64,000 nucleotides of DNA from Perkinsus marinus ATCC 50983. Taxonomy: Eukaryota; Perkinsozoa; Perkinsida; Perkinsidae. Location: positions 1 through 64,000 of the forward strand of contig NW_003200690.1 of NCBI RefSeq assembly GCF_000006405.1, in the 5' to 3' direction. Positions 34,233-44,070 of this stretch are shown here, piece by piece. The first letter of the stretch is position 1. Each line of letters begins with the position of its first letter. A program made the translations under genes and the position numbers. The notes beneath the pieces were generated by a model. That model saw nothing but the letters and a program-made list of their open reading frames with translations, had not been told where the DNA came from and searched no databases.

Positions 34233-34290
34233 ATCCATTTGAATTTACATGACGCGGCGATTTTGCTCTCTGATAGAATAGCTATCATAC

Positions 34291-34413
34291 AATGAAGGTC
34301 CATTTATGGGGCTAGTTCAAGGACGAATGTATTGAGATTTACTGTTAGATGGGAACGAGCTCAGAGACCTCCTCGTGGTGTTCCTGGAAACTCAACTATA
34401 ATGTTTTATTTTT
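34291..34413 (+). repeat. Split direct repeat A1
   Basis: Begins AATGAAGGTCCATTTATGGG and ends ATAATGTTTTATTTTT; identical to A2 at 37582-37703. The B1-A2 junction (GGAGTTG/AATGAAGG) is the sequence expected when the two element ends are joined in a circle. Confidence 0.9.
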
Positions 34414-35085
34414 GAGGCTAACATCTGAGCATTCGATTGTTTCCTCTCTGTTTCCTTGTACAATTTGTTATTGCTTTGTTGGTTTGCTTCTCGTTTTGTC
34501 ACGTCTCTAAATCCTTGTTATTTCAATCCAACTGAATGGGTCCGATTATGGTATTGGTCCAACATACATATGTATGGTAAGTTATGCACATGTATGTTCT
34601 GTTTACTGTTCATTTGAAGTTGCCTTGTGTTGCGGTAGTGGTTGGTTAGTCACCTGTTTGGTGCACTAATGGATGTGTCCCCGTGTTGGGGGAGTTTGCT
34701 CGGTGTTGAACGAGTATGCGGTCGACAGTTGTCGGAATCCATGTGTGGTTGGATGGTCGATCCCTAATTAGGGGTAAATGTGTTGTGTGGTGGATAAAGG
34801 GTACCATTGTAAAGTCGGTCGATTAGGGTGGTGCGACGCTATATTCGTGTAAACTACTAACTTTTCGCGTACTAAGTAATCGTGATGATTTTTAATCACA
34901 TACATGTTTATCATAAGTGTTATTATTCTTTCGCTTTACTGCTCGTTTATTTTGTTTGATTCATCTTCATGGCGATTTCGAGTTCCAGCCGCCTCTGAGT
35001 GGCGTTATGCTTGAATTGCCCTCGTATTTTGTTTATCCTTTGTCTTTAGGTTCCTTTTCTTTTGTTTTGAAATTAGGATGAACCG

Positions 35086-35649
35086 TTGTTGATGTCGACG
35101 TTTTCAAGTGCTCCAGATCTGTCTGGGACCATAGTTGAGACATTAGCTCAACCACCCTTCTCGGTTAACTCTTTGAGAACGTTGAAGGCAGCGGTTGATG
35201 ATGCCGAGTTGTTGGGAGAAATGGTTGTTGCTTGTGCTGTCGTTATGGGTGCTGTATTGGATAATGATGCCGAACAGCCTCAGGCTGATATTATCGCTGA
35301 AAGACTGAGAAGAGCAAGACTCAGAGCTGCGTTGATTGCCGCTGCTTCTCAAAAAAAGGATGTGGTAAAGGCGAAGTTCTCTGTGGATGCGATACTCGTG
35401 TCAGCTGCACAGTTATTTGGTTGTTTACCCAATAATGAACTGGTTCCTCTTCCGCATGTTGCGGAGGTCTTGTATCGAGATAGATATTTATTTATTGAAT
35501 TTAAGACTCATCCTGAGATCACCGCGCCGGCCAGCAAGTCTGTTATACAGTTTACTCGAGATGGTCAAGCTGTGGAGACTGCGAAACTTCCCACGGGGAA
35601 ACCTCCTAATACCTTTGAGCAATGGCTTCCATTGATCATCAATGATTGA
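35086..35649 (+). CDS. Gag-like or accessory protein of the PAT-like element, 187 aa
   Basis: The only intact reading frame in the element, ending in TGA. The product is Ala-rich and mostly helical in appearance (ERLRRARLRAALIAAASQ), with an Asp-rich region before it and a C-terminal NTFEQWLPLI. Position between A1 and the recombinase is where gag lies in DIRS-order elements; no zinc knuckle is visible. Two Met codons (35086, 35092) are possible starts. Function is inferred from position only. Confidence 0.6.
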   Translation: MLMSTFSSAPDLSGTIVETLAQPPFSVNSLRTLKAAVDDAELLGEMVVACAVVMGAVLDNDAEQPQADIIAERLRRARLRAALIAAASQKKDVVKAKFSVDAILVSAAQLFGCLPNNELVPLPHVAEVLYRDRYLFIEFKTHPEITAPASKSVIQFTRDGQAVETAKLPTGKPPNTFEQWLPLIIND

Positions 35650-36429
35650 TGTTGCGGTGGGTCTTCACTATATATGTTCTTGAGGGTAAGGGTGACTTGA
35701 TACATGTCTGTGAGTAATACTCAATGAGTATGCTGCGAGGGTTGCTTCGATATCAAATAAACACGGTTTTGGTAAAGCACAGTTGTTTGATCGACGTTAT
35801 CGTCAGCGAATGATGTTATGCATGAGACTGTTGCAATCTTCCCTGTTCATGATGAGGTCAAGATGGAAGATCATCAGGCATGATCAGGCAGGCTATCTTT
35901 CTGGCTAAGAATCTAGAGCCTGAGCGTCTTGCAGAGGTGTGTTCGGATGCTTCCCCGATGTCGGGGAAACCGAATGCACCTGGGGCGAGAAATATGTCAA
36001 AAGTGGTGTGGGAAGGTACATGCAGGTTCACCAAAGAAGACTGCCCATAATATGGGCCCCATATAAAGATTGCAAGTTTGCTGAGCAGTCACCGCCTACT
36101 ACTCAGCAAAGGGAGGCTAATATGGATAAAAGAGCTATTAACAATCAGGGGCAGGGCCCGAGAGATAATATGGCAACTAAATGATATCCGGTTGTGATGT
36201 ATGCCCGATACTTAATAGTATTAAGTTAATACGGGTGTCTTGTGTGAGGTTGGAGGTTTGTTTCTGTGAGTGTTCTTTTAACTAGGATATAATCCGATGT
36301 TAGTAGTTGATACTCGGTGTGTGTCGAATGGGAAACGGATTTCCCGTCATCAACAGAATATAATTTGAAAGTAGTTTGTTGTGTTTGTTTGTTGTGTTGA
36401 ATAAGTGTTGAAATATTTGCATCAAAGTA

Positions 36430-37345
36430 GATGTTCTCCAAGTCTGCTGAGTGGGCTTCTCATCAAGCTAAGGCGGAAACGGAAGAGGGGAGAAAGAATC
36501 TCCTTGATTTCCTAGAGCTTTATATATCAGCAGAAACAAAAAAAGGTTATGAATCTGCGTATAAATAATATAAATCCATGGGAATGGAATTCCCATCGTC
36601 TGGTTTGAAGTTACGTTTGTGGGGGTTTAGTGGAATCAATAAATTTGCAGTACACAACAATATCGAAATACACATCGGGATTGAAGACACTCAACCAATT
36701 ACATGGTTTCGGTGATATTTCGACATCGGATGGAAAGCTGGTAGCTCGGACGTTGCAATCGGCGCGTAAGATAAAACCTCAGATGAAAAAGAGGCAAGCT
36801 CCGTCGATACCGGAAAAGTAGCGGAAAGTTTGTTCAAATTACCGGTTGGTGTGTTAAGAACGATGGAACTTGAACAAACCAAGGATGCTATCCTAATGGG
36901 CATTCCATTAGCTCTACGACCTGGAGAGCTATTGGAAATTCGAGCAAAGGATATCAAAGTTATTGGTGGTGCATCTAAAGGATCGATAGATATGACTATA
37001 GAGATTGAGGTTGGGTGTTACCAAATTGGGTTCCTCTGAGACTATAGTGCGTGATTGTGTACATTTTAAGGATCAGCGTATTCATAGAGGATTATGTTGT
37101 GTGGTGCACCGTATGGCAAAGATTGTTGTAAGTGTACCAGCATGCTTGAGAATATTTGATAAGATCTATTAGAAGTTGCCGACGAATGCTCGACAACTTG
37201 GTATGGAACTGTCGAAGCGTTTTGATTTCTCCAAGCGAGAAATTGACGATATGATGAACTTCATCAGATGAAGTTTACAGGTCATAGTTGTCGGCGTTCG
37301 AGTGCAACATATGCTGAGGACATTAACTTGATGTCGGAAACTTGA
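36430..37345 (+). pseudogene. Tyrosine recombinase of the PAT-like element, degraded
   Basis: Remnants of a phage-integrase-type catalytic domain. The first catalytic Arg lies in PLALRPGELLEIRAKDI (about 36903-36955). The H-x-x-R box is GHSCRRSSATYAEDINL (about 37280-37330), very close to the DIRS/Crypton consensus TGHSxRR-x-x-AT. In-frame stops interrupt the N-terminal part (for example after about 36566 and 36817) and a frame change lies between the two boxes. The expected terminal Tyr is not in frame. The protein cannot be functional as it stands. Confidence 0.75.
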
Positions 37346-37369
37346 TGAACTGGTTTGGGCGGTTTATTG

Positions 37370-37946
37370 GGAGGGCTTCTAGATTATCTCCATTTGAGTG
37401 GTTTCACAACACCCTAGTTTATTGACCTCCGTGGTTGACCTGGTGTTATAACTAGGATGTTGTAAATAGGAGATAAAATTTAGAAGCGCCACGGGTTTGA
37501 TAAACCAGTGGCAACCACCCAAACCTCCATATTACTGAACACAATATAGGTGATTACAGTAAATCCATAAATAAGGAGTTGAATGAAGGTCCATTTATGG
37601 GGCTAGTTCAAGGACGAATGTATTGAGATTTACTGTTAGATGGGAACGAGCTCAGAGACCTCCTCGTGGTGTTCCTGGAAACTCAACTATAATGTTTTAT
37701 TTTTTTTTCTTCTTTTTTTCTCTCTAAGTTTTATGGAGGGCTTCTAGATTATCTCCATTTGAGTGGTTTCACAACACCCTAGTTTATTGACCTCCGTGGT
37801 TGACCTGGTGTTATAACTAGGATGTTGTAAATAGGAGATAAAATTTAGAAGCGCCACGGGTTTGATAAACCAGTGGCAACCACCCAAACCTCCATATTAC
37901 TGAACACAATATAGGTGATTACAGTAAATCCATAAATAAGGAGTTG
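37370..37946 (+). repeat. B1-A2-B2 terminal block of the PAT-like element
   Basis: B1 37370-37581, A2 37582-about 37703, a pyrimidine-rich linker (TTTCTTCTTTTTTTCTCTCT), then B2 37735-37946. B contains short inverted repeats (GGTGTTATAACTAGG; ACGGGTTTGATAAACC). The end GGAGTTG abuts the array spacer. Confidence 0.88.
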
Positions 37947-37950
37947 ACCA

Positions 37951-40032
37951 AGGTTTTACCGGGATTTCAACCCAGATCGCCAGATTCAGAGTCTGAAGTG
38001 CTAACCGTTACACCATAAAACCACACGTACCAAATGACTTGACGCGGCGCTTTTGCTCTCCGATATAATAACTATCATATACTAAGGTTTTACCGAGATT
38101 TGAACCCAGATCGCCAGATTCAGAGTCTGGAGTGCTAACCGTTACACCATAAAACCATCCATTTATATTTACTTGACGCGGCGCTTTTGCTCTCCAATAG
38201 AATAATTATCATATAATAAGGTTTTAACGGGATTTGAACCCAGATCGCCAGATTCAGAGTCTGGAGTGCTAACCGTTACACCATAAAACCATACGTACCA
38301 AATAACTTGACGCGGCGCTTTTGCTCTCCGATATAATAACTATCATATACCAAGGTTTTACCGGGATTTGAACCCAGATCGCCAGATTCAGAGTCTGGAG
38401 TGCTAACCGTTACACCATAAAACCATCCACTTGAATTTACTTGACGCGGCGATTTTGCTCTCCGATAGAATAGCTATCATACATCAAGGTTTTACCGGGA
38501 TTTGAACCCAGATCGCCAGATTCAGAGTCTGGAGTGCTAACCGTTACACCATAAAACCATCCATTTGAATTTACTTGACGCGGCGATTTTTCTCTCCGAT
38601 AGAATAGCTATCATATACCGAGGTTTTACCGGGATTTGAACTCAGATCGCCAGATTCAGAGTCTGGAGTGCTAACCGTTACACCATAAAACCATCCATTT
38701 GAATTTACTTGACGCGGCGATTTTGCTCTCTGATAGAATAGCTATCATACACCAAGGTTTTACCGGGATTTGAACCCAGATCGCCAGATTCAGAGTCTGG
38801 AGTGCTAACCGTTACACCCTAAAACCATCCATTTGTATTTACTTGACGCGGCGCTTTTGCTCTCCGATAGAATAACTATCATATACTAAGGTTTTACCGG
38901 GATTTGAACCCAGATCGCCAGATTCAGAGTCTGGAGTGCTAACCGTTACACCATAAAACCATCCATTTGTATTTACTTGACGCGGCGCTTTTGCTCTCCA
39001 ATGGAATAACTATCATATACTAAGGTTTTACCGGGATTTGAACCCAGATCGCCAGATTCAGAGTCTGGAGTGCTAACCGTTACACCATAAAACCATCCAC
39101 TTATATGTACTTGACGCAGCTCTTTTGCTCTCTGAAATAATAACTATCATATGCTAAGGTTTTACCGGGATTTGAACCCAGATCGCCATATTTAGAGTCT
39201 GGAGTGCTAACCGTTACACCATAAAACCATCCACTTATATATACTTGACGCAGCTCTTTTGCTCTCTGAAATAATAACTATCATATGCTAAGGTTTTACC
39301 GGAATTTGAACCCAGATCGCCAGATTCAGGGTCTGGAGTGCTAACCGTTACACCATAAAACCATACGTACCCAATAACTTGACGCGGCGATTTTGCTCTC
39401 CGATAGAATGACTATCATATACTAAGGTTTTACCGGGATTTGAACCCAGATCGCCAGATTCAGAGTCTGAAGTGCTAACCGTTACACCATAAAACCATCC
39501 ATTTGTATTTACTTGACGCGGCGCTTTTGCTCTCCAATAGAATAACTATCATATAATAAGGTTTTACCGGGATTTGAACCCAGGTGGACAGATTCAGAGT
39601 CTGGAGTGCTAACCGTTACACCATAAAACCATCCATTTGTATTCACTTGACGCGGCGCTTTTGCTCTCCAATGGAATAACTATCATATACTAAGGTTTTA
39701 CCGGGATTTGAACCCAGATCGCCAGATTCAGAGTCTGGAGTGCTAACCGTTACACCATAAAACCATCCACTTATATATACTTGACGCAGCTCTTTTGCTC
39801 TCTGAAATAATAACTATCATATGCTAAGGTTTTACCGGGATTTGAACCCAGATCGCCATATTCAGAGTCTGGAGTGCTAACCGTTACACCATAAAACCAT
39901 ACGTAGTAAATAACTTGACGCGGCGCTTTTGCTCTCCGATAGAATAACTATCATATATGAAGGTTTTACCGGGATTTGAACCCAGATCGCCAGATTCAGA
40001 GTCTGGAGTGCTAACCGTTACACCATAAAACC
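37951..40032 (-). tRNA. tRNA-Gln(CUG) copies 48-63
   Basis: The x values are 37951, 38085, 38219, 38353, 38487, 38621, 38755, 38889, 39023, 39157, 39291, 39425, 39559, 39693, 39827, 39961. Copy 37951, next to the retroelement, has changes in the T-loop and anticodon stem. Copy 39291 has C in place of the near-invariant U33 (loop CCCTGAA) and is probably not functional. Copy 39559 has several changes between anticodon and T arms. Copies 39157 and 39827 have an anticodon-stem mismatch (GCCATAT for GCCAGAT). The others are consensus or near it. Confidence 0.9.
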
Positions 40033-40094
40033 ATCCATTTGTATTTACTTGACGCGGCGCTTTTGCTCTCCACTAGAATAACTATCATATGCTA

Positions 40095-42166
40095 AGGTTT
40101 TACCGGGATTTGAACCCAGATCGCCATATTCAGAGTCTGGAGTGCTAACCGTTACACCATAAAACCATACGTAGTAAATAACTTGACGCGGCGCTTTTGC
40201 TCTCCGATAGAATAACTATCATATATGAAGGTTTTACCGGGATTTGAACCCAGATCGCCAGATTCAGAGTCTAGAGTGCTAACCGTTACAGCATAAAACC
40301 ATACGTATCAAATAACTTGACGCGGCGATTTTTCTCTCCGATAGAATAACTATCATATACCAAGGTTTTACCGGGATTTGAACCCAGATCGCCAGATTCA
40401 GAGTCTGGAGTGCTAACCGCTACACCATAAAACCATCAATTTGTATTTACTTGACGCGGCGATTTTGCTCTCCGATAGAATAACTATCATATACTAAGGT
40501 TTTACCGGGATTTGAACTCAGATCGCCAGATTCAGAGTCTGGAGTGCTAACCGTTACACCATAAAACCATCCATTTGTATTTACTTGACGCGGCGCTTTT
40601 GCTCTCCGATAGAATAACTATCATATACTAAGGTTTTACCGGGATTTGAACCCAGATCGCCAGATTCAGAGTCTGGAGTGCTAACCGTTACACCATAAAA
40701 CCATTCGTATCAAATAACTTGACGCGGCGCTTTTTGCTCTCCGATATAATAACTCTCATATACTAAGGTTCTACCGGGATTTGAACCCAGATCGCCAGAC
40801 TCAGAGTCTGGAGTGCTAACCGTTACACCATAAAACCGTCCGTTTGTATTTACTTGACGCGGCGCTTTTGCTCTCCGATAGAATAGCTATCATATACCAA
40901 AGTTTTACTGGGATTCGAACCCAGATCGCCAGATTCAGAGTCTGGAGTGGTAACCGTTACACCATAAAACCATACGTATCAAATAACTTGACGCGGCGAT
41001 TTTGCTCTCCGATAGAATAACTATCATATACAAAGGTTTTACCGGGATTTGAACCCAGATCGCCAGATTCAGAGTCTGGAGTGCTAACCGTTACACCATA
41101 AAACCATCCATTTGTATTTACTTGACGAGGCGCTTTTGCTCTCCGATAGAATAGCTATCATATACTAAGGTTTTCCCGGGATCTGAACCCCGATCGCCAG
41201 ATTCAGAGTCTGGAGTGCTAACCGTTACACCATAAAACCATACGTATCAAATAACTTGACGCGGCGATTTTGCTCTCCGATAGAATAGCTATCATATACC
41301 AAGGTTTTACCGGGATTTGAACCCAGCTCGCCAGACTCAGAGTCTGGAGTGCTAACCGTTACACCATAAAACCGTCCGTTTGTATTTACTTGACGCGGCG
41401 CTTTTGCTCTCCGATAGAATAGCTATCATATACCAAAGTTTTACTGGGATTCGAACCCAGATCGCCAGATTCAGAGTCTGGAGTGCTAACCATTACACCA
41501 TAAAACCATGCATTTGTATTTACTTGACGCGGCGATTTTGCTCTCCAATAGAATAGCTATCATATACCAAGGTTTTACCGGGATTTGAACCCAGATCGCC
41601 AGATTCAGAGTCTGGAGTGCTAACCGTTACACCATAAAACCATACGTATCAAATGACTTGACGCGGCGCTTTTGCTCTCCGATATAATAACTATCCTATG
41701 CTAAGGTTTTACCGGGATTTGAACCTAGATCGCCAGATTCAGAGTCTGGAGTGCTAATCGTTACACCATAAACCATCCACTTATATATACTTGACGCAGC
41801 TCTTTTGCTCTCTGAAATAATAACTATCATATGCTAAGATTTTACCGGGATTTGAACCCAGATCGCCAGATTCAGAGTCTGGAGTGCTAACCGTTACACC
41901 ATAAAACCTTACATACCAAATAACTTGACGCGGCGCTTTTATTCTCCTAAATAATAACTATCATGTACCAAGGTTCTACCGGGATTTGAACCCATATCGT
42001 CAGATTCAGAGTCTGGAGTGCTAACCGTTACACCATAAAACCATACATGTATATTCACTTGACGCGGCGCTTTTGCTCTCCGAAATAATAACTATCATAT
42101 ACCAAGGTTTTACCGGGATTTGAACCCAGATCGCCAGATTCAGAGTCTGGAGTGCTAACCGTTACA
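40095..42166 (-). tRNA. tRNA-Gln(CUG) copies 64-79
   Basis: The x values are 40095, 40229, 40363, 40497, 40631, 40766, 40900, 41034, 41168, 41302, 41436, 41570, 41704 (71 bases, one base short), 41837, 41971, 42105 (truncated at the 5' end). Copies 40900 and 41436 share GTTTTACTGGGATTCGAACC on the plus strand, restoring a consensus TTCGAAT T-loop. 41168 has the defective T-loop type. 40229 and 40363 have D-arm changes. Only about a third match the consensus fully. Confidence 0.88.
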
Positions 42167-42201
42167 GTAGTAAATGCGAAACCAAATGTTACTCTCCCAG
42201 C

Positions 42202-43196
42202 CAGGGTTGTGCAGGCCCTGTGAAATTTCGCGTTCCGCAAATTTCAATTTCAAAAATTTCATGAAATTTCAGCGGTGCGCTGAAATTTCGCGAAATTTTG
42301 AAATTTGAAGATTTCTGGCTAAAATTTGTACTTTTTGGGGCTTTTCACGCTCCCCAACATCGAAGAATATCANNNNNNNNNNNNNNNNNNNNNNNNNNNN
42401 NNNNNNNNNNNNNNNNNNNNNNNNNNNNNNNNNNNNNNNNNNNNNNNNNNNNNNNNNNNNNNNNNNNNNNNNGTTACACATAACGAATACACCTAGAGTC
42501 TAGGTGTCGCCGGTCTAGGTCCTAGATCGGCGACACCTAGTAATACATACATGGATAAATGTTTCTGCAATTAGATCGATGGGCAAATTTATTTCGAGGG
42601 GCCGCGCAGGAGCAAGCCGAGTTGACCAGACCGATGACGATGACATGAGTGTGATTAGTGAAGTCGATCCCGCACCGAAAAATGGTAGTATTGATAGCGT
42701 CATGAGTTAGGTGGTTGTTGATCAATCGGAGACCTGCTCCGTAGCAGAAAGTGGCTCAATCGAAGACCCATCATTAGTAAGTGGGGCAAGTTGCGCTAAA
42801 ACAGGATCTTGCAAAAGTATATGCAGTGACGTATGCTCGAGCGGAAAGACGGAGGTATCTTCCGTATCTGATGTAATTGAAGCTCTTGCGAACTTGCGAA
42901 GCCGTTTCAAGTGTGGTTTCATTTGCTGACTCAGCAATGCTGAGTGTCCGAATCGCGATGATGGTAGGGCGAGCAGCCTATCAGACACACGTTCTATGAA
43001 TAGTGACTGCAGTCGCCTGAGATTGCATTATATACCTCAGGAATGCGCTCGTCGAACTAGCCACGCCAGAGATCGCGCGCGCGATAGCGCGCGCTAAAAA
43101 ATATTAATTTCACATTTCGCGAAATTTCATGAAATTTCGTGAAATATTTCGACATGAAATTTCACGAGTCAGATTTCACTGAGATGCATAACCCTG
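42202..43196. mobile_element. Non-autonomous hAT element with 8-bp target duplication
   Basis: Terminal inverted repeats CAGGGTTGTGCAGGCCCTGT / CAGGGTTATGCATCTCAGTG start at 42202 and, reversed, end at 43196. The flanks are CTCCCAGC at 42194-42201 and 43197-43204, a perfect 8-bp duplication. The CAGGG-type ends plus an 8-bp duplication are the hAT superfamily signature. Subterminal regions are rich in GAAATTTCRTGAAATTTC repeats. A plus-strand frame (42579-42929, one stop) has no recognisable transposase domain. The gap 42373-42472 lies inside. Confidence 0.88.
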
Positions 43197-43204
43197 CTCC
43201 CAGC

Positions 43205-44070
43205 GGTTCGGTTGAATCCGAGGCTCGGATTCCGAGCCACCAGAAATGAGTTTAGCAACTATTTGAGCTATGGTGGAGTGCATTACAGCCAATGGTTCCG
43301 CCACAATCCCAAAATGGCAGGTCAGCACCAACTTCAACTTTACTCGCTCGCTGGTTTACCCTGAACACTCTACCATACTATTGTTGAATGTCTGTTGTCC
43401 AATAACATACATACATTCATTTAGTTAGTTGGGAGTAGTGGGTAGTGGGGCGAAAGCATGATACGTTGCTAAAGAACTTGTGAGATCCGAAAGTCTCAAC
43501 CTCGAAGTTCTGTCGAAAAACTCTCCGAAACCTGCAACGCTGGATGCTTCGCTCCGCATAAGTAGCAGCGAGGTTATGGGATACTCTCATCTGCCACAGA
43601 GAGTCAACTCGGTGCTCTCTGGGCCAGAGCCTCTGGCTTATGACCCTCGCTTATGACTACTCATGCCTCCCAAACCAACTTAAAGTTTAAGTCTTAAACC
43701 GGATGTGGGTCACCCACAGTGGGTGGGTGGGTTCAAGAAAGTCCCCATTAACTAAATGGTAACTGGATATTAATCGATCCAACACCTCCCAACCACAACA
43801 CAGACCATTCGCTCGTTTTGTTTCATGTAAAGTCGTAAGGCCTTTCCGTAACCGTAAGCTGCTTACATCACACACACCATAACGTAAACCGTAGAAAAAC
43901 GTTACGCTGCCCATCTATAATTCATTCTCAGTCTTTCTGCATTCATTCTCAGTCTTTCTGCTATGGCTTCTCTCGCTTCACCAGCTCTGAAGCCGGCAGC
44001 TGTTTTAACCCAAGTAAAAACGTCAACACAAAGCAAAACCCTGTGAAAGTTGAAGCAGAAATGACGCAGG
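43205..44070. other. No gene recognised
   Basis: A 75-codon minus frame at 43687-43914 has no family resemblance. No RNA gene or repeat longer than a few tens of bases is seen. Confidence 0.35.

Larger units (their letters stand above)
27855..34290 (-). repeat. tRNA-Gln(CUG) tandem array, left part
   Basis: Head-to-tail repeats of period 134 (occasionally 133 or 135), each a 72-base tRNA gene plus a 62-base spacer. The first unit is truncated: only the 5' half of a tRNA (about 27861-27906) is joined to unrelated DNA near 27855. Spacers fall into types differing at TCCATTTGTATTTACTTGAC versus ACGTATCAAATAACTTGAC and at GCGCTTTT, GCGATTTT or CAGCTCTTTT. Blocks of spacers recur in order: units at 29041-29578 match those at 32552-33089. 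The N gap at 29908-30007 means the true copy number is unknown. Confidence 0.95.
34291..37946 (+). mobile_element. PAT-like tyrosine-recombinase retroelement with split direct repeats, inserted in the tRNA array
   Basis: The 3,656-base element has the order A1 (34291-34413) - internal - B1 (37370-37581) - A2 (37582-about 37703) - B2 (37735-37946). A copies are 123 bases and B copies 212 bases, each pair essentially identical. This A...B-A-B layout is diagnostic of the PAT/Ngaro/TOC branch of DIRS-order elements, which integrate through a tyrosine recombinase. Removing 34291-37946 restores a perfect 134-base spacing (34161 to the next copy at 37951) with no base lost or duplicated, so there is no target-site duplication. 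The insertion point is 4 bases from the 3' end of tRNA copy 48. No reverse transcriptase is encoded, so the element is non-autonomous. Confidence 0.88.
37947..42166 (-). repeat. tRNA-Gln(CUG) tandem array, right part
   Basis: Continuation of the same 134-base repeat, 32 units. By eye about two thirds of the tRNA copies here carry substitutions, against about one third in the left part. The array ends inside a tRNA: copy 79 is cut after CCGTTACAG at about 42166, where unrelated sequence follows. Confidence 0.93.

Noticed and set aside
39291-39362. tRNA copy with possible altered decoding
   Set aside because: The change is at position 33 (U to C), not in the anticodon; no unit has a suppressor or other anticodon. 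I found no variant of CUG in any copy.
27855-42166. Regularly spaced repeats resembling a giant CRISPR array
   Set aside because: The 72-base repeat folds as tRNA-Gln with intact A and B boxes, spacers are near-identical to each other and not unique, and the surrounding genes have spliceosomal introns.
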